Source: Bradyrhizobium sp. CCBAU 53338
Lineage (GTDB): Bacteria > Pseudomonadota > Alphaproteobacteria > Rhizobiales > Xanthobacteraceae
Assembly: GCF_015291665.1 (NCBI RefSeq)
Contig: NZ_CP030048.1
Coordinates: forward strand, 6,731,501-6,795,500
Direction: 5' to 3'
Length of the DNA: 64,000 bases
A model generated the notes under the pieces. It searched no databases and was not told the origin of the DNA. It saw nothing but the letters and a program-made list of their open reading frames with translations. This document shows, in pieces, positions 1-8,032 of the stretch (the stretch's first letter is position 1; the number at the start of each line of letters is the position of its first letter). The position numbers and the translations under genes were made by a program.

Positions 1-1324
1 TGTTCGACATGCAAAGCCGTCCGTCATCAAGGAAGCGGCTAAATGCATCCCAGCGGCTGAGACAGTAATTGATCGCTTTGGTCGTGTCGTTGTTCCTGGA
101 GAGCTTGGCGCGCTGCTCGCGCAACCAGGCCTCCAGCTCGACGATCAGGGGGCGACTACGCTCCTGGCGCATACGCAAACGCTCCTGCGCAGTAAAACCG
201 TTGATCTCGCGCTCGATGGCGAACAGGACATCGATGCGCTTGACCGTCTCGGCCGCGATCGGCGCCTTGGTGAGCCGTGCCAGATCAAAGAACTTGCGTC
301 TGCCGTGCGCCCAGCATGCGGCCTCGATGATCGGGCCGCCCTTGCGATTGGCCTCGTAAAGCCTACCAAAGCCGGCGTAGGCGTCGGCCTGCATCAGTCC
401 AGCATAGCCCGCCAGATGCTGCTCCGGATGCGCACCGCCACGATCGGGCGAGTAGAAGAACACGGCCGCCGGCGGATCTGGGCCGGCAAACGGACGGTCG
501 TCGCGCACGTAAGTCCAGAGCCGGCCGGTCCGGGTCTTGCCCTTGGCCAGGACCGGCACTGTGGTGTCATCCGCGTGGATGCGCTCGGCTGCGAAGACGT
601 GGCTCCGGATCGCATCGACCAGAGGCATCAGGGTTGCCGCGGAGGCACCTACCCAGTCCGCGAGCGTCGATACGTCGAGCTCGATGCCTTCACGCTGGTA
701 GACGTCGCTCTGACGATGAAGAGGCAGGTGCAGGCCGTACTTGGCGAACAGGACATGGGCCAGCAGCTTGGACCCTGCACGCCCGCGCGCAATCGGATGC
801 GAGGGAGCCGGCGGCTGGGTGATCGCTTCGCAGGCCCGGCAGACGAGCTTCTCGCGCACGTGCTGGATCACCTTCCACCGGCGCGGAACGAGCTCCAGCG
901 TCTCGGTCACGTCCTCGCCAAGCTTGCGCAATCGGCTGTCGCCGCAGCATGGGCAGGTGGCAGGCACCGGATAGACAATGCGCTCCCGCGGCAAATGCTC
1001 CGGCAAGGGCCGGCGGGCTGGCTTGCGACGCTCGAACGATGGCACCACGATCTTCTCAGCTGCCATCTGCGCCGCGGTCTCGGCTTGCACGACGTTCTCC
1101 TCCAGATCGGCGAGCTGTAGCTCGAGCTGGTCGAGCAATGCGCCTCGCTCGGAGGACTGTCCGAACTGCTCGTGTCGGAGCTTCTTGATCGTGAGCTTGA
1201 GCTTCTCGATCAGCAATGTCCCCGCCTGGGCCTCAGCTTCCGCGGTCAAACGGGCCGCTCGCTCGGCGCGCAGCATCGCCTGCAGCGTGGTCACATCGTC
1301 GGGAAGAGAATCATCATTGCCCAT
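1..1324 (-). CDS. tnpC: IS66 transposase TnpC, C-terminus outside window
   Basis: The reverse strand reads open from ATG at 1324 to base 1, giving about 441 residues, where the family usually has about 500-540. The N-terminus is a leucine-zipper-like coiled coil (LIEKLKLTIKKLRHEQFGQ). A zinc-binding segment (CPCCGDSRLRKLG, later CRACEA) and the DDE transposase core follow. Two catalytic aspartates are visible, in ERIHADDTTVPV and LMQADAYAGF. The reading stops at LCMSN, just before the position where the family carries the catalytic glutamate, so that residue should lie a few codons past the edge. As the DDE subunit it carries out strand transfer. Confidence 0.9.
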   Translation of the reverse strand, partial: MGNDDSLPDDVTTLQAMLRAERAARLTAEAEAQAGTLLIEKLKLTIKKLRHEQFGQSSERGALLDQLELQLADLEENVVQAETAAQMAAEKIVVPSFERRKPARRPLPEHLPRERIVYPVPATCPCCGDSRLRKLGEDVTETLELVPRRWKVIQHVREKLVCRACEAITQPPAPSHPIARGRAGSKLLAHVLFAKYGLHLPLHRQSDVYQREGIELDVSTLADWVGASAATLMPLVDAIRSHVFAAERIHADDTTVPVLAKGKTRTGRLWTYVRDDRPFAGPDPPAAVFFYSPDRGGAHPEQHLAGYAGLMQADAYAGFGRLYEANRKGGPIIEAACWAHGRRKFFDLARLTKAPIAAETVKRIDVLFAIEREINGFTAQERLRMRQERSRPLIVELEAWLREQRAKLSRNNDTTKAINYCLSRWDAFSRFLDDGRLCMSN

Positions 1325-1397
1325 CGCCGACCAGAGAATCACAAGACGCGATCTCTGTCCGAACCGATGATCCTGCCACCGATTCAAATCCCAGCGA

Positions 1398-1745
1398 TCA
1401 GCCAGCCGCCTGCGGTCGCCACGTATGTTGCGGCAGCCGCCAGTCGATGCCCTCCAGCAGGTATCCAAGCTGGGCTGGGGTGATTGTCACCACGCCATCA
1501 GCTGACGACGGCCACAGGAACCGGCCGCGCTCCAGCCGCTTGGCGTAGAGCGACATGCCCAGTCCGTCGTGCCAAAGGATCTTGATCAGCTTGCCGCTTT
1601 TGCCACGGAACACATAGAGGTCGCCGCCGTGCGGATCTCGCTTGAAGGCTTCCTGCACCAGCAAGCCCAGCGAGTTCATGCCGCGACGCATATCGGTGTG
1701 GCCAGTCGCAATCCACACCCGCACGCCCGACGCAATGGGGATCAC
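1398..1745 (-). CDS. tnpB: IS66 accessory protein TnpB
   Basis: A 115-residue protein that matches the IS66 Orf2 family in length and in its typical segments: GVRVWIATGHTDMRRGMNSL near the start, DLYVFRGKSGKLIKILWHDG in the middle and LERGRFLWP near the end. The start is a GTG at 1745 that overlaps the tnpA stop as GTGA, which indicates translational coupling. TnpB is required for transposition in this family but its biochemical role is not settled. Nothing suggests decay. Confidence 0.92.
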   Translation of the reverse strand: MIPIASGVRVWIATGHTDMRRGMNSLGLLVQEAFKRDPHGGDLYVFRGKSGKLIKILWHDGLGMSLYAKRLERGRFLWPSSADGVVTITPAQLGYLLEGIDWRLPQHTWRPQAAG

Positions 1746-2152
1746 CGCAAGCGTCCATCTGCCAGCGCCGCCACGGCGGCGTTCAGCGTCGCCGCGTCGA
1801 CCGCACCCGTGATCCGCATCCGAGCCCCGGTCGCAAACTCAATCTCGATCGACCCGCCGCTACCGGCCGGTGCGGCTGGACAAGGCGTCGGCTCTGATTC
1901 CGCGACCACTATCGCCGGTACGAAGCTAGGTTGATCGACGGCATCCTTCGGCTCCGGCCGAAACGAGCGTCGCCATCGCAGCAGCAATGAGCGCGAAACG
2001 CCGTACCGTCGCGCTGTTGCCGCCACCTGGCGCGGCGCCTGTAAGCTCTCCAGGACGATCTTGAGCTTCTCATCCTCGGACCAGCGCCGCCGCCGACCCG
2101 TGTCCACCACTTTAAGCCGTTCGACTTGGGCACTGCGCCTATCACTGTCCAT
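1742..2152 (-). CDS. tnpA: IS66 accessory protein TnpA (helix-turn-helix)
   Basis: About 136 residues from ATG at 2152; an upstream GTG at 2173 would add seven. The N-terminal half has the transposase_8-type helix-turn-helix: RRRRWSEDEKLKIVLESL, then VAATARRYGVSRSLLLRWRR. The C-terminal half ends with IEIEFATGARMRITGAVD and AALADGRLR, a normal IS66 TnpA tail. It is the first gene of the IS66 operon and its stop overlaps the tnpB start. Its likely role is DNA binding at the element ends. Confidence 0.9.
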   Translation of the reverse strand: MDSDRRSAQVERLKVVDTGRRRRWSEDEKLKIVLESLQAPRQVAATARRYGVSRSLLLRWRRSFRPEPKDAVDQPSFVPAIVVAESEPTPCPAAPAGSGGSIEIEFATGARMRITGAVDAATLNAAVAALADGRLR

Positions 2153-2187
2153 AAGGACAGTTCTCAACAACACGCCTCATTCGGCAA

Positions 2188-2210
2188 GGCGGCCTTCACC
2201 GGACGGATAC
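2188..2210 (-). repeat. Putative IS66 terminal inverted repeat
   Basis: Read on the minus strand the sequence is GTATCCGTCCGGTGAAGGCC followed by GCC. It lies about 35-60 bp outside the tnpA start and resembles the GTAAGCG-(T)CCGGTGAAGG style ends I recall for rhizobial IS66 elements. The partner end and the target duplication are outside the window, so the call is an inference from position and resemblance. Confidence 0.4.
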
Positions 2211-2218
2211 GAAACGAC

Positions 2219-2368
2219 ATGCTTTCCAGCGACATGACAACGATCGCAGATGCTTCGCCGACCCGCGAGGTCCTATGCCTGACTGAGGCTGGATACCGCT
2301 TCCTTGCTGCGGCATTGGACAAGGGGATGCTCATCGATGCCGGTGTATTGTCCCCGGAGGAGGAGTGA
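2219..2368 (+). CDS. Small ORF next to IS66, function unknown
   Basis: A 49-residue ORF from ATG at 2219 (a second ATG is at 2234) that begins just outside the inferred IS66 end. The C-terminal half, REVLCLTEAGYRFLAAALD followed by an acidic tail SPEEE, reads like a real protein. The stop is immediately followed by the ATG of the next ORF, and the GGAGGAGGAG coding the acidic tail would serve as a strong ribosome-binding site for it. It may be the remnant of a longer gene cut by the insertion sequence. No family was recognised. Confidence 0.35.
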   Translation: MLSSDMTTIADASPTREVLCLTEAGYRFLAAALDKGMLIDAGVLSPEEE

Positions 2369-2482
2369 ATGGCGCCAGCCACTGCCAGCGAGGATACGCC
2401 TCCAATCCTGATCACGTTTGACGCCGATCCGGATGGCGTCGTCAACGGCGGCGGTGGCAGTCGTCGCGTGCAATTGTCGTCA
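2369..2482 (+). pseudogene. Truncated paralogue of the 7271-7981 gene
   Basis: ATG at 2369 follows a strong GGAGGAGGAG ribosome-binding site. The first about 38 codons include SEDTPPILITFDADPDGVV, which matches AEDTTPILISFDAHPDDVV in the middle of the 236-residue protein at 7271-7981. After about 2482 the match stops and the frame (open to 2746) runs antisense to the end of the large minus-strand gene, so the rest is probably not meaningful. The N-terminal domain of the full-length protein is missing. I read it as a fragment left by duplication or recombination. Confidence 0.45.
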
Positions 2483-5400
2483 ATGCGCGATGTGGACAAA
2501 GCAAATATTGGATCTTTCGCGCCGATCGTCCTTCGTCCGGACCAAATCGCTCAATGTCGCGCTACTTCGGTTGTCAAGTTTCTTGATTGGAAGCACGCCC
2601 GAAGAGCGACCATCCTTAACGAATTGAGCCAAGATACTCCTGATAGGATCAGCCCAGTAGCTGAGGCCAGCATCGGCTCCGCCCTTCATCTGGCGGAGGG
2701 TCCCGCTCTCCTTTCCGGTGATGATGTACCCATCGGGGTTCAATGAAACGAACAGAAAACGATCTCCTCCTGTAGCATTCAATAGGTCCGGAACCTGTGC
2801 GGCATCCAAATCCAGGATCTTTCTTCCGCTCCGGTCAGTCCCGGAGCGACGAAGATAAACGAGCGCAACCCTTTCGAACGGGCCGGTTTGGCCAGTCGCT
2901 TTTGACAGATCGGAGTCAGCTACCTGCGATACTGAGCTTTTGATTTTCGCTTTGGCAGCTCCGATGATGATGCGCGCGGTCGCTGGAATTGCCTCATCCT
3001 TGTTGGGCAAAAGGAAGATGACCTTACTTGCCTTAAACGCGTTCAGTTGTTCGCCCAGCCCCCCGCCGAGCGCTTCGTAGTCGGGCAACACGCTAATGAC
3101 GTATCTGTTCGTGCTGAAGGAATTCAGACCAACGACGAGATTGGACTCACCGCCAATATCCTTCAAAGTCGTGTCGGCGGATCCATCCTTGGCGTTCATC
3201 GATAGGCCCCAAGTCTGTTCGAAGATCGTTATCTGCTTAGTTCGCAAGTTGGCCGAGTTTTGCAGGGTGACGGTGCCAGAGGCAGGGTCTAGATAATCGT
3301 TGCTCGCCAACTCGATCCGTCCGGCCGCCTTGATGATGTCGGCGACCTTTCCCTCAAGGTCCTTTCGAGCGGCGTTCCATGCGGAGGCTTGCTCGTCAGC
3401 AGGGATCGTTCCTCGAATTATGAGTTGTATACGCGCAAGGCCGCTTGTGAAGGCATCGAACTGGTTGAAATCGAACGAACAGTAAAGCGCAGGCTCATCC
3501 ACGACTCGCGGCTGGCCGCCGCTTCCCCAGCCAGTGCGATTGTCAAACTGCGGGCTCGTATCTTTACGAGCCTGCGGCGAACTCGGACTCAGGCTCGACA
3601 CGCCTTGTCTCGAAGTACCGTCAGCTGGCAGTGTAGTCGAAATAACCTCACGTCCAGGCGATGATGGGGGAGACGCTGGCTTCTCCGGCTGAACGTCCGG
3701 CGGCAATGGATCGACGTTCGGAGCCGGAAGCTTAATCCTGCTGTCGATTTCGTGTGACGGCGCAAGAGAGTCCGTAAAGCCCGGCGGATAAGGATCGACG
3801 TCCGGCTTGGGAGCGTTCGCGGAGAACCAAGCATTCAATTTCTGCTCATACTTTCGCGCAAGTTCCTCTTCGTCCTGTCCCTGCCTGGGGTCTACGTTCG
3901 GTGGATTTTCATGAAACCATATCTCGAATGCCGACTGCTCCTCAGCCTCAAGCTTCGCCAGATGCCTCGCGTTCCACTGGTCCTCAGTGTAGAAGCCATC
4001 GTCGTTATCTGACGACTTTGTTTCCCCATTGTTGTCCTTCTTTGAGCCATTGTCCGAGCTGCCATCGTTGTTCGGGTGGCTACCTCCCTCAGAGCCCGTC
4101 TTGCTGCCGTTATCTGTCCCGGACTCGACGCTGGTAGGCTCTCCAGCGTGCTCAAGCGTGACCTTGCCATCATCATGAGCCTGAAAGACCGCGCCGGGCT
4201 CTCCCGAGCCACTGTCCTTACCCGATCCAGTGCCGTCACCCGAACCGTTCGGTTTGCCGGCACCGCTTCCGTCGGCGGCGTGTTGCCCGCCCTCGTTTCC
4301 GCCGGCGCCGCCGTTTAGATTGCCATTGCTGTTGCCGTCGCCGTTGCCATTTCCGCCAGCGGTCCCGCCGCTACCATTGTTGCCGACCTCGTCTGATTTG
4401 ACCGGTGCTGCCGGCGGGGTGTTAGCGCTGTCTCTGGAGCCATCTGATCTGAGGTTAGAAAGCGGCCCGCGAATATCAGATGGAACGCTGCCGGAGGAGG
4501 TTGCCGACGGCGTCGATGGCGATGGCGATGGCGATGGCGGCTCAGAACGCGGGGGTTGCGGAGCCGACTGACTCGATCCAGACGCTCCGGATTGATCGCG
4601 TCCCGCCTGATCACCAGAAATCAGTTTGAGGACAACCTCGGCAGCACTTGCAGGCCTTGGTGGAGCACTTGTTAGATCGCTTGGCAGCGGTGCCGGCCCA
4701 CCTTTCTCCAATTGAGTTCCGATGGTAACGGCAACACCGCGCATGAAATCCGCGTAACTCGGATGGAGCGTAACTACGTCCAACATGTTCTCAAGCTTGT
4801 GCTGAGCAAGCAGGTAGCTCACATTCCCCGCAAAGCTGCCGGACGGCAATATCGTGCGATCTGGAAATGGATCTAGTTGAACGCGCCTGCCAAGGACGTC
4901 TGGAGTGTTTGGCCAGCGGCCTGCAATCGGGTCCGTAGGTCTTGCAAAATGAACTGAACTAGCGTCCCCCGCTTGGCCAATTCCAAAGCGGCTCAATACG
5001 GTCCTCGGCACCTGCGGTGCCTCGAAAGTTACACTCGACACTCCAAATTTGGCGCTGACAATGTTTGCCAGAAATCCTCCCAGCGAATGCCCCACCACCA
5101 CGACTGGTGCGTTGGTCTTACTCTGCACATCGCGAAAGAACGTCAGCGCCTCATTAATCTGAGAATCCAAGAAATTGTACGAGGTGTCGATGTGGTCGAT
5201 CACTCGCTGCGCGGCGCTAACATCCGTAATCCTTGAGTTTACAATCAACTCAAGACCTAGGCGATGGTCAGCCAGAATGTCGCTCGAAAGGACAGCTGTG
5301 TCGCCATATGATACGATCGCAATCTTTTGCGATCCGAACTGAAACTCCACGGCCAACGCCTGAAAGCCGCCGACAAGTCCGGTGTCCTTACGATCAATTA

Positions 5401-5605
5401 CCTGGGCGCCTGGTGGAGCGGCGAACTTCTCCGGCTGAGACGCGGCCGCGCTCATACTGTAAAGGAACTTGGCGATCGGAAGATCGCTCTTGTTCAAGCT
5501 TAGTGCTTGGGACGGCTTTTGTTCAGCGTGGACCCCCAATGGCGCCACGTGCGCAGCTAGAAGGACGAATATTGCCGCGCCAACGGTCGGTCCATATCTC
5601 CTCAT
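2480..5605 (-). CDS. Large exported lipase-like (alpha/beta hydrolase) protein with low-complexity linker
   Basis: About 1,041 residues from ATG at 5605, chosen because a clear signal peptide starts there (MRRYGPTVGAAIFVLLAAH, cleavage near VHA-EQ). An in-frame start at 5695 would bury that signal. Residues about 60-310 form a class-3-lipase-like domain with the nucleophile elbow VVVVGHSLGGFLAN (serine near residue 174), a downstream Asp in RPTDPIAGRW and possible His residues. Residues about 310-690 are a Pro/Ser/Gly/Asn/Asp-rich linker with simple repeats. The last about 350 residues form a second globular domain with no recognised family. No partner genes are co-oriented. The likely role is a secreted or periplasmic esterase/lipase; substrate and C-terminal function are unknown. 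Confidence 0.7.
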   Translation of the reverse strand: MRRYGPTVGAAIFVLLAAHVAPLGVHAEQKPSQALSLNKSDLPIAKFLYSMSAAASQPEKFAAPPGAQVIDRKDTGLVGGFQALAVEFQFGSQKIAIVSYGDTAVLSSDILADHRLGLELIVNSRITDVSAAQRVIDHIDTSYNFLDSQINEALTFFRDVQSKTNAPVVVVGHSLGGFLANIVSAKFGVSSVTFEAPQVPRTVLSRFGIGQAGDASSVHFARPTDPIAGRWPNTPDVLGRRVQLDPFPDRTILPSGSFAGNVSYLLAQHKLENMLDVVTLHPSYADFMRGVAVTIGTQLEKGGPAPLPSDLTSAPPRPASAAEVVLKLISGDQAGRDQSGASGSSQSAPQPPRSEPPSPSPSPSTPSATSSGSVPSDIRGPLSNLRSDGSRDSANTPPAAPVKSDEVGNNGSGGTAGGNGNGDGNSNGNLNGGAGGNEGGQHAADGSGAGKPNGSGDGTGSGKDSGSGEPGAVFQAHDDGKVTLEHAGEPTSVESGTDNGSKTGSEGGSHPNNDGSSDNGSKKDNNGETKSSDNDDGFYTEDQWNARHLAKLEAEEQSAFEIWFHENPPNVDPRQGQDEEELARKYEQKLNAWFSANAPKPDVDPYPPGFTDSLAPSHEIDSRIKLPAPNVDPLPPDVQPEKPASPPSSPGREVISTTLPADGTSRQGVSSLSPSSPQARKDTSPQFDNRTGWGSGGQPRVVDEPALYCSFDFNQFDAFTSGLARIQLIIRGTIPADEQASAWNAARKDLEGKVADIIKAAGRIELASNDYLDPASGTVTLQNSANLRTKQITIFEQTWGLSMNAKDGSADTTLKDIGGESNLVVGLNSFSTNRYVISVLPDYEALGGGLGEQLNAFKASKVIFLLPNKDEAIPATARIIIGAAKAKIKSSVSQVADSDLSKATGQTGPFERVALVYLRRSGTDRSGRKILDLDAAQVPDLLNATGGDRFLFVSLNPDGYIITGKESGTLRQMKGGADAGLSYWADPIRSILAQFVKDGRSSGVLPIKKLDNRSSATLSDLVRTKDDRRERSNICFVHIAH

Positions 5606-5836
5606 GGGTTCGCGCCCCCAAAATGCATTCTTGAAAGAAGCCCAGACTAGCATTTTCGCCTCGAGTTCCGCGAGGTTTTCCGCCGGCTTCGCCAAAATCT
5701 TTCGATTCCGTGAGCCGCTTCCCCGACGCGCGACGCTGGAGACGGCTTTGGTCGTGTCCGCAAGGGCTCTCGCGATTCACGCTAGTTTTCCGTCGCGACA
5801 ACGATAAGATGAGACAGCTCTTGGCAGGGGGGACAG

Positions 5837-7270
5837 ATGAGGGGCTTTCGCTTCACCGCTCGATGCGCGTCGATATTGCTGGCCTGCGCGTGGCTCGTCG
5901 GCGAGGCCAAGGCGCTGGATTTCACGATAGCAGGAAAGGTGCTCACACCGACTGGCCTTGTGAGCGACGGCGCAGTCGCAGTCAGCGGAAAGAATATCGA
6001 CGCCGTTGGCCCGGCGGCTTCGGTCCCGGGTGCGGCAACCGCGATCAAGATCCCGGATACGGTGATCCTTCCGGGCTTTATCGATCTGCACAACCATCTC
6101 ACCTGGAACGTCCTGCCCCGCTGGATCCCCGGCCGGAAATTCGCCAGCCGCTACGAATGGCAGGACTCCCCGGAATACGATCGGCTGCTCGTGGCGCCTC
6201 ACAACGCCATCATGGACAAGAATGGAGCACCTTGCGAAGTCGAAATCTACGCCGAGATCAAGGCACTGGTCGGTGGTGCCACGTCCAGCTTGGGCTCGAT
6301 CTTTGACAAGGATCACCCTGAATACGCCGATTGTGCCAAGGGGCTGGTGCGTAACCTGGATCTTGCGTCCGGGCTGGACTTCAAGAAGCCGGATGACACA
6401 GACCCCTGCAAGTCCCCGCAGCCGATTGGCGACGTCGTCTTCAATGACGTGTTTCCGCTCGAGGAGACGCATGGCCGCATGGACTACTTCCTGTGCGAGC
6501 TGAACCGGGGCTCCCTGCGCAGCCTCGTCATCCATCTCTCCGAAGGCGCACCGGCCGATTCCAGCGCCCATCGAGAGTTCACCATGCTGGATAGAGCCGG
6601 GCTGTTGAAGCCGGGCATGGTCATCGTGCACGGCACGGCCTTGCGCGATGCTGATTTCGGACAGATGGCGAAGAACGGCGTCGGGCTTGTGTGGTCGCCG
6701 CGCAGCAACGATGAACTCTACGGAGCGACGACCAACGTCGGCTCCGCCAGCCTCGCTCACGTGCCGATCGCCATCGCCCCGGATTGGAGTCCCTCGGGCA
6801 GCGCCGGCATGCTTCAGGAGATTGGATACATCGCCCGGCGCTACCGCGCGATCTCATCCGAGGATCTGTTCAAGATGGCGACGTCCGTCCCCGCGCAGAT
6901 CGCGAGACTGGACGGGAGCATCGGAGATCTTACGAAGGACAAGAAGGCGGACTTCGTGGCGATCAGGGCGAAGCGGGACCCAAAGGCACGCAATCCGGAT
7001 CTGGACCCGGTGGTGAAGGCGATGCCCGCCGATATCATGCTGGTCGTCGTCGGCGGAGAGCCACTCTACGGCGATCCGGCCGTAATGACGCAGCTTCGGC
7101 CGGGAGCGAAGCTCGAGGACATGACCGTATGCGGAGCTTCTAAGAAGCTCTACCTCGGGGAGAGCGATGCGCCATCGCTCAAGAATTCCTCGTTCGACCA
7201 GATCCAGATTGCCATCAATTCGCTCCTGGTGAAGTACGGATCGAAGCTACCGGATATCGAGTGCGAGTGA
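5837..7270 (+). CDS. Exported amidohydrolase-superfamily metal-dependent hydrolase
   Basis: A 477-residue protein with a signal peptide (ASILLACAWLVGEAKA) and the amidohydrolase fold. The metal-binding HxH is in GFIDLHNHLTWN (His85, His87). Further metal or catalytic residues are His233 and Glu236 in VIHLSEGA, His265 in MVIVHGT and Asp316 in APDWSPSGSAG. The HxxE spacing places it near the ATZ/TRZ chlorohydrolase-deaminase subgroup. The start is preceded by a GGGGGGA ribosome-binding site. It ends directly against the GTG start of the next gene, so the two are probably translated together. Activity on a cyclic amide, deaminable ring or similar periplasmic substrate is plausible, but the substrate cannot be read from sequence. 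Confidence 0.8.
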   Translation: MRGFRFTARCASILLACAWLVGEAKALDFTIAGKVLTPTGLVSDGAVAVSGKNIDAVGPAASVPGAATAIKIPDTVILPGFIDLHNHLTWNVLPRWIPGRKFASRYEWQDSPEYDRLLVAPHNAIMDKNGAPCEVEIYAEIKALVGGATSSLGSIFDKDHPEYADCAKGLVRNLDLASGLDFKKPDDTDPCKSPQPIGDVVFNDVFPLEETHGRMDYFLCELNRGSLRSLVIHLSEGAPADSSAHREFTMLDRAGLLKPGMVIVHGTALRDADFGQMAKNGVGLVWSPRSNDELYGATTNVGSASLAHVPIAIAPDWSPSGSAGMLQEIGYIARRYRAISSEDLFKMATSVPAQIARLDGSIGDLTKDKKADFVAIRAKRDPKARNPDLDPVVKAMPADIMLVVVGGEPLYGDPAVMTQLRPGAKLEDMTVCGASKKLYLGESDAPSLKNSSFDQIQIAINSLLVKYGSKLPDIECE

Positions 7271-7981
7271 GTGTCGGTCGACGGCCAACTCACGATGCGC
7301 CTCTATCGAGGAATAGCCGTTCCCGAAGTGACGGCAGACGTGACCGTCGCCTCCATTCGTGAGAACGGCCTGCTTGTCGAGGGGCGGTTCTGGAGCGGCC
7401 TCGCCGTGCACGACTTGAAGGGACTCCTCGACGAGCTTTGGGAGATACCGGATCTATCAATGGAGCTCACCCGCCCGGAGCGCGAGGAGCCATTGTCGCG
7501 TATCTGTGCCTGTGCCCGTGAACGGGACGCGATGTACTATGCCTGCAGTCACAACCGGAAGGCCGAGGACACGACGCCGATACTGATTTCGTTCGACGCG
7601 CATCCGGACGATGTCGTCATCGATGGCAGAGACTTCCTCTACACAGTCGTGCAGCTCGGCAATCCAACTTTGAGCCGCGACGCGCTCAAGCAGACATTTG
7701 GGCCGGCGGTTCTGCGTTATGCGGACCGAGCTTGGGCGACAGCCGATCAATACGCCAGGATCGCTTGCATGGACTTGGCGGCTCAGGACCCAGATGTGAT
7801 CGCGGCTCATGCGGCCAACGAGCTCGTGATCGGCGGTCGATATCGCACCCGCTTTTCGTCGGCCTTCATGGTGCGGGCGCCGGTCCCCGCGGAGATGATC
7901 GTTTCCGTCGAACGCGCCGATCATGACGACTACGTCTTGCCGGACATCGACATTACTCTAGAGCAGGCATTGGGGCGCTAA
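7271..7981 (+). CDS. Unrecognised 236-residue protein coupled to the amidohydrolase
   Basis: The GTG start follows the amidohydrolase TGA with no gap, and an ATG ten codons in (MRLYRGIAVPEVT) is an alternative. There is no signal peptide or membrane segment, so unlike its upstream partner it should stay in the cytoplasm. The N-terminus LYRGIAVPE followed by SIRENGLLVEGRFW faintly recalls the first strands of ADP-ribosyltransferase-like folds, but I cannot align a full R-S-E or H-Y-E signature, so this is only a hint. The central segment TTPILISFDAHPDDVV also occurs in the fragment at 2369-2482. Function unknown. Confidence 0.6.
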   Translation: MSVDGQLTMRLYRGIAVPEVTADVTVASIRENGLLVEGRFWSGLAVHDLKGLLDELWEIPDLSMELTRPEREEPLSRICACARERDAMYYACSHNRKAEDTTPILISFDAHPDDVVIDGRDFLYTVVQLGNPTLSRDALKQTFGPAVLRYADRAWATADQYARIACMDLAAQDPDVIAAHAANELVIGGRYRTRFSSAFMVRAPVPAEMIVSVERADHDDYVLPDIDITLEQALGR

Positions 7982-8032
7982 TTCCTTCGAAGAAGCCCAG
8001 TCAGATTAGAGTTCCTTGAATCGAAGGCGGCG

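Larger units (their letters stand above)
1..2210 (-). mobile_element. IS66-family insertion sequence, 5' part, cut by window edge
   Basis: Three genes in the order tnpA-tnpB-tnpC, reading leftwards, make up a standard IS66 element. tnpA and tnpB overlap, and tnpB is followed by tnpC after about 73 bp. tnpC is still open at base 1, so the distal end of the element lies outside the window. The tnpA-proximal end is placed near 2210, where a sequence resembling IS66 terminal repeats as I remember them is seen. That boundary is inference because the partner repeat cannot be seen. The three frames show no internal stops, so the element may be intact. Confidence 0.85.

Noticed and set aside
4500..4545. 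GATGGC-type tandem repeat as a separate element
   Set aside because: It lies in frame in the low-complexity linker of the lipase-like gene (Ser-Pro repeats) and is explained by coding.
5606..5836. N-terminal extension of the lipase-like gene to 5695
   Set aside because: The signal peptide starts at the ATG at 5605; the extension would place charged residues before it.
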